Shown piece by piece: positions 51,780 to 60,622 of a stretch of 64,000 bases of DNA; the first letter of the stretch is position 1, and the number at the start of each line of letters is the position of its first letter. The position numbers were made by a program, and so were the translations under genes. The notes under the pieces were generated by a model, which saw only the letters and a list, made by a program, of their open reading frames with translations, did not search any database and had not been told where the DNA came from. The DNA is from Acidipropionibacterium timonense (GTDB lineage: Bacteria; Actinomycetota; Actinomycetes; Propionibacteriales; Propionibacteriaceae), in contig NZ_LR027558.1 in NCBI RefSeq assembly GCF_900605005.1, forward strand, positions 2,318,395-2,382,394. The letters are read 5' to 3'.

Positions 51780-52682
51780 ATGTCATCGATGGAAGCAACA
51801 CCGCGACACGGCACCGCGGACCGGTCGCACCCCTGGGGATTCGTCGTACCCGCGTTCGCCGTGCTCGCGGTGTTCTTCCTCACACCGACGATCTACAACT
51901 TCATCTACGCCTTCACCGACTGGTCGAGCTTCAAGTCGGCCATGAACCCGGTGGGGCTGGGCAACTTCGCCGACCTCATCGCCTCGGGGAGCCTGCGCAA
52001 CTCGCTGGTCATCACCCTCGTCTACGCCGCCGGGGTGGCCGTCCTGCAGAACCTCTTCGGGCTCGGGCTGGCCCTCCTGCTCGAACGCGACACCCTCGTC
52101 AACAAGATCGTCCGGGTCGTCTTCTTCGTCCCGGTCATCCTCTCGGCCCTGGCCGCCGGGTATGTCTTCCAGGCGCTGCTGCGGCCGGACGGCGGACTCA
52201 ACCAGATGCTCGGACTGCTCACCGGATCGCCGGTGAAGATCGCCTGGCTCGGGTCGACGACGTGGACCCTCTTCGTGTGCATCGTCATCCACTCGTGGAA
52301 GTGGATGGGCATGTCGATGCTCGTGTACCTGGCAGGGCTCAAGACGATCGACGCCCAGGTTCTCGAGGCGGCCCGCATCGACGGGGCGTCCCGGTGGGCC
52401 ACCCTCCACCAGATCCGTCTGCCCCTCATCGCCCCGGCGGTGACGTTCAACGTCGCCACCGCCCTGCTGGGGTCGATGAACTCCTTCGACATCGTCCAGG
52501 CGACGACGGGCGGAGGGCCCGGTGGCTCCACCGAACTGCTCAACCTCTTCATCTTCCGGACCTTCGGCCAGGGCCTCTACGCCCAGGCGACGACGATGAG
52601 CCTGGTGCTCTTCCTGGCCGTCGTCATCCTGGCCTTCCCGGTCATCGGGATGCTCCGTCGCCGCGAGGGGAGAATGGCATGA
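51780..52682 (+). CDS. sugar ABC transporter permease, MalF/UgpA type
   Basis: A 300-aa membrane permease with six predicted helices. It opens HPWGFVVPAFAVLAVFFLTPTIYNFIYAFTDW and contains the EAA loop ARIDGASRWATLHQIRLPLIAP. It belongs with the upstream binding protein and the next permease. No ATPase is encoded here; sugar ABC systems often share a common MsiK-like ATPase encoded elsewhere. Confidence 0.92.
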   Translation: MSSMEATPRHGTADRSHPWGFVVPAFAVLAVFFLTPTIYNFIYAFTDWSSFKSAMNPVGLGNFADLIASGSLRNSLVITLVYAAGVAVLQNLFGLGLALLLERDTLVNKIVRVVFFVPVILSALAAGYVFQALLRPDGGLNQMLGLLTGSPVKIAWLGSTTWTLFVCIVIHSWKWMGMSMLVYLAGLKTIDAQVLEAARIDGASRWATLHQIRLPLIAPAVTFNVATALLGSMNSFDIVQATTGGGPGGSTELLNLFIFRTFGQGLYAQATTMSLVLFLAVVILAFPVIGMLRRREGRMA

Positions 52683-53494
52683 ACAAGCGCATCGTGCAGC
52701 CACTGTGCGCCGTCCTGCTCGCAGTGGTGCTCGTCGGGGTGCCGCTGTGGACGGTCGTCGTCACCGCCGGCAAGTCACAGGCCGAGGCCCTCACCCCGGA
52801 CATGTCGCTCCCGAGTCACTGGCAGTTGTGGAGCAATGTGTCGACCGTCGTCGGCCAGACGCGGATCGGATGGGCCTACCTGGGGTCGCTGCTGCTCCTC
52901 GTGCCGTCGGTCGCCGTCGTGCTGCTCATCGGGTCGATGGCCTCGTGGGTGCTCGCCCGACGCAAAGGTCGACTCGTGTCGGTCATCTACGCACTCGGCA
53001 TCTCGGGGATCATCCTGCCGCCGGCTGTCGTCACCCTCGTGCTGCTGCTGCGTCAGCTCGGCCTGGCGGGGCACCCCATCGGGATGATCTGCGCCTATGT
53101 CGGGATGTACCTGTCGACGGTGGTCTTCTTCGTCACCGGGTTCGTCCGGATGGTGCCCGAGTCCCTCGAGGAGGCCGCGCGGATCGACGGCGCCGGCCCG
53201 ATGCGGGTCGTCCTCACCCTCATCCTGCCGTTGCTACGGCCGGTCCTGGCGACCGCGACGATCCTCATCAGCCTGTACGTGTGGAACGACGTCTTCTACG
53301 CCTTCTTCGTCGTGGGCGGGCGGATGGACACCCTGCCGCTCAACCTCTTCACGGTGGCCAGCGCCGGGGTGCACCTCAACAACTGGCATCTCATCTTCAC
53401 CTACGTGCTCCTCATGAGCGTGCCGCTGGTGGCGCTGTTCGTCGTCTTCCAGCGCAGCATCATCTCGGGCATCACGTCGGGGGCGGTGAAGTGA
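52679..53494 (+). CDS. sugar ABC transporter permease, MalG/UgpE type
   Basis: A 271-aa partner permease, coupled by ATGA to the preceding gene. The first helix VQPLCAVLLAVVLVGVPLWTVV and EAA loop ARIDGAGPMRVVLTLILPLLRP are clear, and SLYVWNDVFYAFFVVGG follows. The N-terminus is short. The long open frame upstream overlaps the first permease and is rejected. Confidence 0.92.
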   Translation: MNKRIVQPLCAVLLAVVLVGVPLWTVVVTAGKSQAEALTPDMSLPSHWQLWSNVSTVVGQTRIGWAYLGSLLLLVPSVAVVLLIGSMASWVLARRKGRLVSVIYALGISGIILPPAVVTLVLLLRQLGLAGHPIGMICAYVGMYLSTVVFFVTGFVRMVPESLEEAARIDGAGPMRVVLTLILPLLRPVLATATILISLYVWNDVFYAFFVVGGRMDTLPLNLFTVASAGVHLNNWHLIFTYVLLMSVPLVALFVVFQRSIISGITSGAVK

Positions 53495-53563
53495 CCGACT
53501 CCGTGGGGTCGAGGTGACCCGGCGCCCCGGATGCGCTAGAGTTCATCGAGTCCTCACGGACAT

Positions 53564-53637
53564 GCGGGCGTAGCTCAATGGTAGAGCGCCAGCTTCCCAA
53601 GCTGGACACGCGGGTTCGATTCCCGTCGCCCGCTCCA
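53564..53637 (+). tRNA. tRNA-Gly(CCC)
   Basis: A 74-nt cloverleaf: acceptor GCGGGCG/CGCCCGC, D-arm TAGCTCAATGGTAGAGC, anticodon stem CCAGC/GCTGG with loop TTCCCAA (anticodon CCC), T-arm GGGTTCGATTCCC, encoded CCA. It decodes GGG glycine codons. Confidence 0.97.
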
Positions 53638-53811
53638 CGACAAGTCCCCTTGTCAGGGCATGGTTCAATCCATGACGGCAGGGACGTGGCGGTGCGACAG
53701 GACCCCCGCCGTGGGCTCCCGTGGGCTCGTACCTTGGCGAGAGGTCGTCCGCGAGCCAGCCATGCCAGCGCCCGGTCGGCCACCCCGGGCGCGTCGTCAG
53801 GTCAGCCGGTG

Positions 53812-53887
53812 GGTGGACATTCGACGCGGGCGCCCCGGAAACGCACGTTTCACATCCCGAACCCGGGCTCCACGTCAAATGTCCACC
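53812..53887. repeat. dispersed ~75-bp palindromic element, copy 2 (downstream of tRNA-Gly)
   Basis: Inverted ends GGTGGACATTCGACG and the complement of GGTGGACATTTGACG enclose a core with GTTTCACAT and GGGCTCCACGTC. It is clearly related to copy 1 at 405-479 and, like it, follows a tRNA gene. The rest of the 53638-54005 gap holds nothing recognisable. Confidence 0.7.
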
Positions 53888-54005
53888 CCCGTCGACACCT
53901 TGGCGCCCTCGGTCGGCATCTTCCCCAAGGTGACCACCGCCACGGACGCCGGTGACGGGCCGCCTCTTGCAGACCAGGCCGAGCTCGTCATGCTTCAATG
54001 AGCCC

Positions 54006-54401
54006 ATGATCACCTACACGACCCGGGCCGGAGCCGTGGCCCCGGAGCAGATCGACGGGTTCTTCGTCGGCTGGCCCCATCCGCCGTCGCCGACCACTCT
54101 TGTCGACGTCATGGATGGGTCGTTCCGCCGAGTGTGGGCTCTCGAGCGCGATCGCGTCGTCGGGTACGTCAACGCCATCAGTGACGGCATCCTCACGGCC
54201 TTCATCCCGTGGCTCGAAGTGCATCCGGACTTCCAGGGCCAGGGCATCGGGCGCGACCTCATCTCGCGGATCGTCGCCGAGCTCGATGGGATGTACTCGA
54301 TCGACGTGTGCTGCGACCCCGAGCTCGTGCCCTATTACGAAAAGCTCGGTTTCCTGCCGCTGAGCGGTGCCGGGTTGCGGTTCCCCCGTCGGCTCGAGTG
54401 A
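54006..54401 (+). CDS. GNAT family N-acetyltransferase
   Basis: A 131-aa acyltransferase. The acetyl-CoA pyrophosphate loop is seen in LEVHPDFQGQGIGRDLISRIV (QGQGIG), preceded by the beta-4 strand ILTAFIPW and followed by the C-terminal YYEKLGFLPL. The acceptor is unknown. ATG 54006 fits the usual domain start. Confidence 0.88.
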   Translation: MITYTTRAGAVAPEQIDGFFVGWPHPPSPTTLVDVMDGSFRRVWALERDRVVGYVNAISDGILTAFIPWLEVHPDFQGQGIGRDLISRIVAELDGMYSIDVCCDPELVPYYEKLGFLPLSGAGLRFPRRLE

Positions 54402-54405
54402 GCGA

Positions 54406-54484
54406 CCGCCACAGATCCCCCGCACAACCCCTGGAATCGGCACCTTCACCCGCCCAGCACGACTTGCGCGGGGAATCGTGGCGG
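54406..54484. repeat. REP-like palindrome, copy 2
   Basis: The left arm CCGCCACAGATCCCCC is degenerate; the right arm TTGCGCGGGGAATCGTGGCG is near-identical to copy 1. It fills the whole gap between two convergent genes and abuts the stop codon of the minus-strand gene, so it may serve as their terminator. Confidence 0.75.
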
Positions 54485-55000
54485 TCAGACCCGCCCCTGC
54501 TGACCCTCGGCATGGAGTCGCACCCGGCGCACCGCCAGGAGCACGCTCCGACCCAGCACCTCGAGCAGAGCCATGAGCACGAGCCCATCGGCCCACGCAG
54601 TGAAGTCCGTGATCCCCAGTCGCTGGCTGGTCCTCACGATGGTGAGTCCACCGCCATGCTCGGCCCAGAGTCCGAAGGCGACTCGGGCCCCGACGCCGAC
54701 GATCCACAGGACGACGGCCGGCCCGGTCGAGCGCAGCATGACCCGCCCCGAGTCCTGCCACACCCGCGAACACAGAGCGCACGACAAGCCGAGACACAGG
54801 CCGACCGAGGCCAGGACGACCACCGCCGTCCGGTTCGCCTCTCCCGCAGGAATCCGGGTGAGGTAGGCCGCCACCGCCCAACCGACGAGGGCGAGCGGCC
54901 AGGCCAGACCGAGCCACGTGAGGGGCCGGCCCCTGATCTGCCGCACGATGCTGAGGATGAGGAGGCCACTGATGAGGTAGTCCGCAAGAGTCATGTACAT
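54485..55000 (-). CDS. hypothetical integral membrane protein
   Basis: A 171-aa protein with about five hydrophobic segments. The opening ADYLISGLLILSIVRQIRGRPLT resembles small conserved actinobacterial membrane proteins (DUF1453-like), but I cannot assign it firmly. Two candidate Mets lie at 55000 and 54994; neither has a ribosome site, so the mRNA may be nearly leaderless. It is divergent from a MarR-type gene across a palindromic operator and is probably its target. Confidence 0.7.
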   Translation of the reverse strand: MYMTLADYLISGLLILSIVRQIRGRPLTWLGLAWPLALVGWAVAAYLTRIPAGEANRTAVVVLASVGLCLGLSCALCSRVWQDSGRVMLRSTGPAVVLWIVGVGARVAFGLWAEHGGGLTIVRTSQRLGITDFTAWADGLVLMALLEVLGRSVLLAVRRVRLHAEGQQGRV

Positions 55001-55006
55001 GACTAT

Positions 55007-55030
55007 AGATGCATCTGTTTAGATGTATCA
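55007..55030. promoter_or_regulatory. MarR-type operator candidate
   Basis: AGATGCATCT (a perfect 10-bp palindrome) and AGATGTATCA lie 4 nt apart between divergent starts, in an otherwise GC-rich region. The arrangement fits autorepression by the adjacent winged-helix regulator. Confidence 0.6.
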
Positions 55031-55051
55031 AGCCTCATGTATTCTGTCTGC

Positions 55052-55486
55052 ATGGACGCTGGTGACCTGCACAGGCTCGTACGCACCTTGAGGCGCATCG
55101 CCGTGGAAGCCACGACCAGCCCGGACGAGGCGGCTGGGGTCGCCGACATCGAGGTCGGCGAGGACCTCTTCCGCAACGCCCCGACGACGGTGAGCCAGAT
55201 CGTCCAGCGCACCGGACTCGCCCAGAGTCAGGTATCCCGCACCGTCGCGTCGATGAAGGACGCCGGCCTGGTCACCGCCCGCCCGGACCCGACCGACGGA
55301 CGTCGTACCGTCCTCACCCTCGCCCCCGGCGTGCTCGAGCCCCATGGCCGGTCGCGCGCCGCCCGTGGCATCCGCGACGCCCTCGCCGCCCATCTCGCGA
55401 CCAGCCGGGCCGAGTCCGCCCCACCCGAGCTCGTCGATGCCATCATCGCCGACCTCGAGCACCTCGCCGACCTGCTCGAGGCCTGA
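55052..55486 (+). CDS. MarR-like winged-helix regulator
   Basis: A 144-aa DNA-binding protein. The reader helix region is TTVSQIVQRTGLAQSQVSRTVASMKDAGLVTARPDPTDGRRTVLTL, a classic MarR wing with DGRR. A Met at 55037 would add five residues. Likely controls itself and the divergent membrane protein; an amidohydrolase gene follows 26 bp downstream in the same direction. Confidence 0.82.
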   Translation: MDAGDLHRLVRTLRRIAVEATTSPDEAAGVADIEVGEDLFRNAPTTVSQIVQRTGLAQSQVSRTVASMKDAGLVTARPDPTDGRRTVLTLAPGVLEPHGRSRAARGIRDALAAHLATSRAESAPPELVDAIIADLEHLADLLEA

Positions 55487-55512
55487 GGGATCGACCCGAG
55501 AAAGGATCTCCG

Positions 55513-56475
55513 ATGGACCTGCCCATCCCGGAGCTGCCACAGCTGCCGATCCGCCTCGGCTCCGAGCGCATCGACACCCACCACCACATCGTCCCGCCCT
55601 TCTACCGCGACTGGCTCGCGGCCAGGGGACTCGACGCCGGTGGACTGCCGATCCCGCAGTGGTCGGCCGAGGCGAGCCTCGAGCTCATGAAGGCCACCCG
55701 CACCCGCACGGCGATCCTCTCGGTGTCCACACCCGGGGTCGAGCCTGCCGAGGGACGGGAGGCCGCGTCGATGGCCAGACGGCTCAACGAGTACTGCCAT
55801 CAGCTCACCCTCGACCACCCCGGTCGGTTCGGCTACTTCGCCACGCTCACCCTGCCCGACGTCGACCGCGCCATCGCCGAGATGGACCACGCCTATGACG
55901 AACTCGACGCGGACGGGGTCATCCTCCTGGCCAACTGCGAGGGCACCTATCTGGGCGACCCGTCCTTCGAGCCGCTCATGAAGGCCCTGGACGATCGATC
56001 CGCCGTCGTCCTCCTCCATCCCCAGGCGCTGCCCGGGGGCTCGGTGCCGGGACTTCCCGCGTACACCGCCGACTTCCTGCTCGACACGACCCGCGCGGCA
56101 CTCAATCTGTCGCGCAACGGCGTCCTCGATCGCCACCCCCGCATCCGGTTCATCCTGTCCCACGGTGGCGGGATGATCCCCTGGGCCGCCCCACGACTCT
56201 CCCCCACGGCCTCACCCACCGGCGACCCGCTCGACGGGCTGCGCCGCCTGCGGCGGTTCCACCTCGACACCGCCCTCACCCCCTCCCCCTTCTCGATGCC
56301 CGCCTTGTTGAGATTCGCCCGGCGCAGCCATGTCCTCTTCGGCAGCGACTTCCCCTGCGCCCCGGCGAAGGCCTCGGTCGCCTTCGCCACGATGCTCACC
56401 ACCTACCCGACGACGCGCCACCATGCCATCGACCGCGGGAACGCCGAGAAGCTCTTCCCCCGGTTCGCCCGCTGA
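55513..56475 (+). CDS. amidohydrolase family protein (ACMSD-like)
   Basis: A 320-aa metal-dependent hydrolase or decarboxylase of the amidohydrolase-2 family. Metal ligands: RIDTHHHIVPPFY (HxH-like), VVLLHPQALPG, FILSHGGGMIPWAAPRL and the final Asp in HVLFGSDFPCAP. Such enzymes decarboxylate or hydrolyse small aromatic or cyclic acids. AAAGGA precedes the ATG. Possibly co-transcribed with the MarR-type gene. Confidence 0.87.
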   Translation: MDLPIPELPQLPIRLGSERIDTHHHIVPPFYRDWLAARGLDAGGLPIPQWSAEASLELMKATRTRTAILSVSTPGVEPAEGREAASMARRLNEYCHQLTLDHPGRFGYFATLTLPDVDRAIAEMDHAYDELDADGVILLANCEGTYLGDPSFEPLMKALDDRSAVVLLHPQALPGGSVPGLPAYTADFLLDTTRAALNLSRNGVLDRHPRIRFILSHGGGMIPWAAPRLSPTASPTGDPLDGLRRLRRFHLDTALTPSPFSMPALLRFARRSHVLFGSDFPCAPAKASVAFATMLTTYPTTRHHAIDRGNAEKLFPRFAR

Positions 56476-56514
56476 CCGCGGCTCCGCCATCATCCCCGGG
56501 GCCACCACGGCCCA

Positions 56515-56593
56515 CCGCCACACATCCCCGCGCAACTCATCCCCCACCCCCCTGCGAACCGAGGATCCGACGTTCCGCGGGGTTTCATGGCGG
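56515..56593. repeat. REP-like palindrome, copy 3
   Basis: Left arm CCGCCACACATCCCCGCGCA, right arm CCGCGGGGTTTCATGGCGG: the most divergent of the three copies. It lies in the 56476-56730 gap, which otherwise shows no gene. Confidence 0.68.
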
Positions 56594-56730
56594 TCCGCAC
56601 GGACCACACACCTGTTCACCATGCATTCATTCACATGTCACCAAACGTTGAGAACGACATATGCACATGGAAGAGGTGCCGCCAGTAGGGTTCGAGCCCG
56701 GATCGTCCACCTGACGAGAGGACCCGTACC

Positions 56731-56955
56731 ATGAACACCTCGACGAGCCCTTATCTGCGCATGCTCCTCAGCGCCTTCATCGGAGCCATCGGCGCGTACC
56801 TCATCGGCACCGCACTCATGTATTTCCTGGCGGACAAGTCCTGGGCAGCCGCAAGTCAGTATGGAGCCAGCTTCGCGGGTATCGCCTTCATCGTGAGCTT
56901 CCTCATTCAGCTCGCCCTGCGGCAGCGTGCCGTGCGATCGACCGCGGGCGACTGA
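56731..56955 (+). CDS. small two-helix membrane protein
   Basis: A 74-aa protein with two hydrophobic segments (about residues 10-33 and 44-63) and a basic C-terminus. GAGAGGACC precedes the ATG. Not recognised as a named family. It stands alone between two palindromic intergenic regions. Confidence 0.62.
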   Translation: MNTSTSPYLRMLLSAFIGAIGAYLIGTALMYFLADKSWAAASQYGASFAGIAFIVSFLIQLALRQRAVRSTAGD

Positions 56956-56973
56956 CGCCGACCCAGAATCCTC

Positions 56974-57038
56974 GGATCTCGCGACGCCGTCGCGACCACA
57001 CCGCTCGGGTGCCCGGTTGCGACGCTGTCGCGAGATCC
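56974..57038. repeat. long intergenic palindrome
   Basis: GGATCTCGCGACGCCGTCGC (arm 56974-56997) pairs with the arm at 57015-57038 over 24 bp with two mismatches and a 17-nt loop. Possible terminator for the preceding gene; both arms contain further internal GCGAC symmetry. Unrelated to the REP-like family above. Confidence 0.7.
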
Positions 57039-57141
57039 ATCCCCGAGCACGTCACAACCCTTGGCAAGTCCTCTGACCTCTGAGTACGATGGTGATGTGG
57101 TCGCAGCGGCGCACCACCCGTCCACTCACAGGAGAGCAAAG

Positions 57142-57828
57142 ATGTTCGTCCACCTCTCGTACCTTCTCGATCCCAAGGACAACGCCTACCCCGGCGAACC
57201 GGTCGTCAGCGTCGAGGACGACTCCGTCATCTCGCCCACCGGCAAGCCCTTCAACTCGAAGATCATCCACCTGCCCAACCACTTCGGCACCCACATGGAT
57301 GGCCCGCACCACTTCAATCCCGACGGCGCCGACTTCGAGACCCTACCCATCGAGACCTTCGCCTACGAGGGCAAGGACGTCCTCGTGGCGGACCTCCCGC
57401 ACCGCGGGGTACCCAGGTCGATCGTCGTCAAGGAGGACCTCGAGCCCTTCGCCGAGGCCCTGCGCGGCAAGGGCCTTCTCCTCCTGCGCACCGGCTTCGA
57501 GAAGTACAAGTTCACCGATCCACACACCTACGAGTACGAGGGCGTCAGCCTGCACCCCGACCTGTGTCGCTGGCTCAACGAGGAATTCCCCGAACTGCGG
57601 TGCATCGGCATGGACTGGCTGTCGATCGGGACGCCGTCGAACGATCTGGGAGCGGAGGCCCACCGGTGGTTGCTCGGCAACTACACCGGCCACGTCATCA
57701 CCGGCATCGAGGACATGACCCTGGCCCCGTTGGGTGACCACGTCATCAAGGCGATCACCCTCGGACCGCCGCGTGTCAAGGGCGTCGATTCCGCCCAGGT
57801 CGACGCCATCGCCTGGCTCGAGGACTGA
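57142..57828 (+). CDS. cyclase family protein (kynurenine formamidase-like)
   Basis: A 228-aa metal hydrolase with the family metal motif HFGTHMDGPHHF (HxGTHxDxPxH), plus LLLRTGFEKY and GMDWLSIGTPSNDLGAEAHRWLL. Members hydrolyse N-formylkynurenine, isatin or similar amides. ATG 57142 has AGGAGAG upstream; an in-frame start 81 nt earlier has none. It precedes a GntR regulator by 75 bp, which may control it. Confidence 0.87.
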   Translation: MFVHLSYLLDPKDNAYPGEPVVSVEDDSVISPTGKPFNSKIIHLPNHFGTHMDGPHHFNPDGADFETLPIETFAYEGKDVLVADLPHRGVPRSIVVKEDLEPFAEALRGKGLLLLRTGFEKYKFTDPHTYEYEGVSLHPDLCRWLNEEFPELRCIGMDWLSIGTPSNDLGAEAHRWLLGNYTGHVITGIEDMTLAPLGDHVIKAITLGPPRVKGVDSAQVDAIAWLED

Positions 57829-57903
57829 CGCTGCGGCACGGCCGGGCCGTAGACTCCCTCCCAGACCGGGCATCCCCCGCCCGGGCACGAGGGAGGTCCG
57901 ACC

Positions 57904-58602
57904 ATGGCGACGAGCAGGGTGGAGTCCACCGTCGACCGGCTACTCGACCTCGTCACCAGCGGGGCCGTGCAGACCGGCGACCCACTGCCCGCCGAGGCCG
58001 CCCTGGCCGCCCAGCTCGAGGTCTCCCGGCTCACCCTGCGCGAGGCCGTCAAGGTGCTGGCCGACCGGGGGGTCCTCGAGCCCATCCACGGCCGGGGCAC
58101 CTTCGTGCGTCCGCCCCACCAGTGGACCGACCTCGCAGCGATCATCGCCTGGCAGTCGAGGACCTCGGGGCCTCGCGACATCGCCCTGCAACTCGTCGAG
58201 ATCCGCCAGATGATCGAGATCGGTGCGGCCGGCCTGGCAGCCGAACGACGCAGTGACGACGACGTCACCCGACTGGCCGAGATGCTCGAGACCTACCATG
58301 AGGCTCACTCCAGGGACTCCATCGCCGAGACCGTGCGGACCGACCTCGAGTTCCACGACCTCATCCTGCGCGCGACCGGAAACCCCTTCCTCCTCACGGT
58401 CTTCGACCCCATCAAGGAGGCACTGCGCACCGGGCGCACCCAGACCTCCTCGCACCGGGCGGTCCGCGAGCATGCCATGGTGCACCACGAGGCGATCCTC
58501 GAGGCCATCCGCGAGGGCGACGCCGACCAGGCCCGACGGGCCATGAGGGCCCACATGGTGCAGACGGCCGGGGACGTGCGCACCTACCTCCCGGCACACT
58601 GA
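57904..58602 (+). CDS. GntR family regulator, FadR subfamily
   Basis: A 232-aa repressor: N-terminal winged helix (LLDLVTSGAVQTGDPLPAEAALAAQLEVSRLTLREAVKVLADRGVLEPIHGRGTFV) and an all-helical FCD domain (ALQLVEIRQMIEIGAAGLAAERR, DLEFHDLILRATGN, HEAILEAIREGDADQARRAMRAHM) with metal-ligand-like His. FCD domains sense small carboxylic acids. AGGGAGGT precedes the start. Confidence 0.92.
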   Translation: MATSRVESTVDRLLDLVTSGAVQTGDPLPAEAALAAQLEVSRLTLREAVKVLADRGVLEPIHGRGTFVRPPHQWTDLAAIIAWQSRTSGPRDIALQLVEIRQMIEIGAAGLAAERRSDDDVTRLAEMLETYHEAHSRDSIAETVRTDLEFHDLILRATGNPFLLTVFDPIKEALRTGRTQTSSHRAVREHAMVHHEAILEAIREGDADQARRAMRAHMVQTAGDVRTYLPAH

Positions 58603-58698
58603 ACCCGACCGGTCGTCTCCCGGCCGTCCAGCACCCTCCGCACGCGCACCCCGATGGCCTCGGGGTCGACGCCGGCCCGGCCCGCTCGCGGCCCCCGA

Positions 58699-60483
58699 TC
58701 AGGGCAGGATGTCGGCGTAGTACGTCCTGCCCAGCAGACGCCGCAGCAGCCACTCCCCGGGCAGCTTGCCTCCGGCCAGCACGGACCCCGAGTGCAGCAG
58801 TGCTCGGATGTCGTACTGGGCCGGGAAGATCGGCGGGATGTCACGGTCGACGTCCATGAGCTGGTAGACGGCCATCATGGCCGTGCGGGCCGAGCCCTCC
58901 GTCGTGAAGATGCAGTCGTCGGGGGTCTCGACGAACTGGCCGAGGAACCCGAGGTTGACGCATCCGTGCGGCACGACCTCCGGGCGGTCGCCGGCGGTAC
59001 GTGGCATGAAGAAGGCGGTGATGTACGGCATCGCCGCCGTGCGCACCTTGGTGTGGGCACGGATCTCGTCGAACTCGTCGATGAGCCCGAAATGGAAGCA
59101 GAACTCCTTGAGGATCTCCTCGCCGGTGCACTCGACCATGGGCTTGCGGACGCAGTCGCCGACGGCGAAGGGGTACAGCCCGTAGGCCCAGGCCACACCC
59201 CAGTCGGAGGGCTGGGCCCGGAACTGGGGCTGGCGGTTCATGGTGAGGCTGCAGCACCAGGAGGAGTCCTCGGCGGTGATGATCCCGCCGGTGACCGTGC
59301 GTCCGGCCAGCGGGTCGTTGCCCGACAGCTCCTGGATCCTGCGCAGGAAGGGATGGTCACGTCCGATGAAGTTGAAGCTCACCGAGATCCACAGGGTCTT
59401 GTCGGTGTCGGAGCTGAAGACCTCGGGACGCCCGAAGTCGGCGGACTTCGCGGCGAGATTGCGCCACAGCGTCCAGCAGTCACCGCCCGGGTTGCGGGTG
59501 TACGGGGCGACATGGTCCATGTCGCCATAGGTCGTGGCCTCGGTGCACGAGCCATTCGTCACGAGGACGACGTCGCGCTCGCCGACCGGGATGGAGTCGG
59601 TGCTGCCGTCATGATGACGCACCCTCAAGGCCCGGACGACCTTGCGCGTCGGGCTGATGTCGATGTCGAGGTCCTCGACGACGGTGTCGTAGCGGAACTG
59701 GACGCCCTGGTCGGTGAGCCAGGTGCGCAGCGGCAGGATGAACGACTCGAACTGGTTGTAGCGACTGAACCGCAGGCAGGAGAAGTCGGGGAATCCGGGC
59801 AGGTACTGCAGGAAGCGATGGAGGTAGCGCTTCATCTCGGTGAGCGACTCGTACTCCTCGAAGGCGAACATCGTCTTCCACAGCGTGTAGAAGGTCGAGT
59901 GGAGGAAATCCTCGTCGAACCAGTCCTCGATGGTCCTGCCCCAGGTCTGGGACTCCTTGGCCAGCAACAGCCGGACGACGGCGAGCTGCCCCTTGCGATT
60001 GAGGCCCATGTCGTGGGCGTCACGCGGGACGCCCCGGTCGTGGATGATGCGGGTGCGGGCCCGGTTGGGGTCGTTCTCGTTGGTGAGTCGGAACTCGTCG
60101 AGCACGGAGTGGCCCGGCAGTTCGAGGGCCGGGACGTCCTTCATGATGTCCCAGAAGCACTCGAAGTGCTGGCCCATCTCGCGCCCACCTCGGGCGATGA
60201 ACCCCTCCTCGACATTCCCGCCGCCGTCGAAGGACCCTCCGGCGATGTCCGAGGACTCGAGGATGGTGATGTTCCCGGCGGGCATTCCGGCGTCACGCAC
60301 GAGGAATCCGGCGGCCGTGAGGGAGGCGATCCCGGCCCCCACGAGATAGGCGTGACGCTCGGCGACGTCAGGGGCGTGGACCGGACTGTTGCGCGTGTAG
60401 TGACCCTGGTCGTTGCCGACGAAGGGACGGCCCTTCCAGTCCGTCTGGAACGAGCGCTGATAGGTGCCCTGCAGGTTCGTCAC
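58699..60483 (-). CDS. ohyA: oleate hydratase
   Basis: A 594-aa FAD-dependent hydratase (formerly myosin-cross-reactive antigen) that adds water to the cis-9 double bond of unsaturated fatty acids, a detoxification reaction at the membrane. FAD-binding: HAYLVGAGIASLTAAGFLVRD, ILESSDIAGGSFDGGGNVEEGFIARGGREMGQHFECFWD. Also SLTEMKRYLHRFLQYLPGF and the C-terminal NLGFLGQFVETPDDCIFTTEGSARTAMMAVY. The start is GTG 60483 after GAGGAGG. Confidence 0.95.
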   Translation of the reverse strand: MTNLQGTYQRSFQTDWKGRPFVGNDQGHYTRNSPVHAPDVAERHAYLVGAGIASLTAAGFLVRDAGMPAGNITILESSDIAGGSFDGGGNVEEGFIARGGREMGQHFECFWDIMKDVPALELPGHSVLDEFRLTNENDPNRARTRIIHDRGVPRDAHDMGLNRKGQLAVVRLLLAKESQTWGRTIEDWFDEDFLHSTFYTLWKTMFAFEEYESLTEMKRYLHRFLQYLPGFPDFSCLRFSRYNQFESFILPLRTWLTDQGVQFRYDTVVEDLDIDISPTRKVVRALRVRHHDGSTDSIPVGERDVVLVTNGSCTEATTYGDMDHVAPYTRNPGGDCWTLWRNLAAKSADFGRPEVFSSDTDKTLWISVSFNFIGRDHPFLRRIQELSGNDPLAGRTVTGGIITAEDSSWCCSLTMNRQPQFRAQPSDWGVAWAYGLYPFAVGDCVRKPMVECTGEEILKEFCFHFGLIDEFDEIRAHTKVRTAAMPYITAFFMPRTAGDRPEVVPHGCVNLGFLGQFVETPDDCIFTTEGSARTAMMAVYQLMDVDRDIPPIFPAQYDIRALLHSGSVLAGGKLPGEWLLRRLLGRTYYADILP

Positions 60484-60622
60484 GAGATCTCCTCCTCGAG
60501 TGGGTCGTCGGCCTCACCGATCGGGGTCGACGCCGCCGCGCATCCAGCCTACCACCCGGTCCGGACACGGTCCGACCACATGGCCTATTGTGGCGATCAT
60601 CCACATGTTCTCAGGAGGTGTC

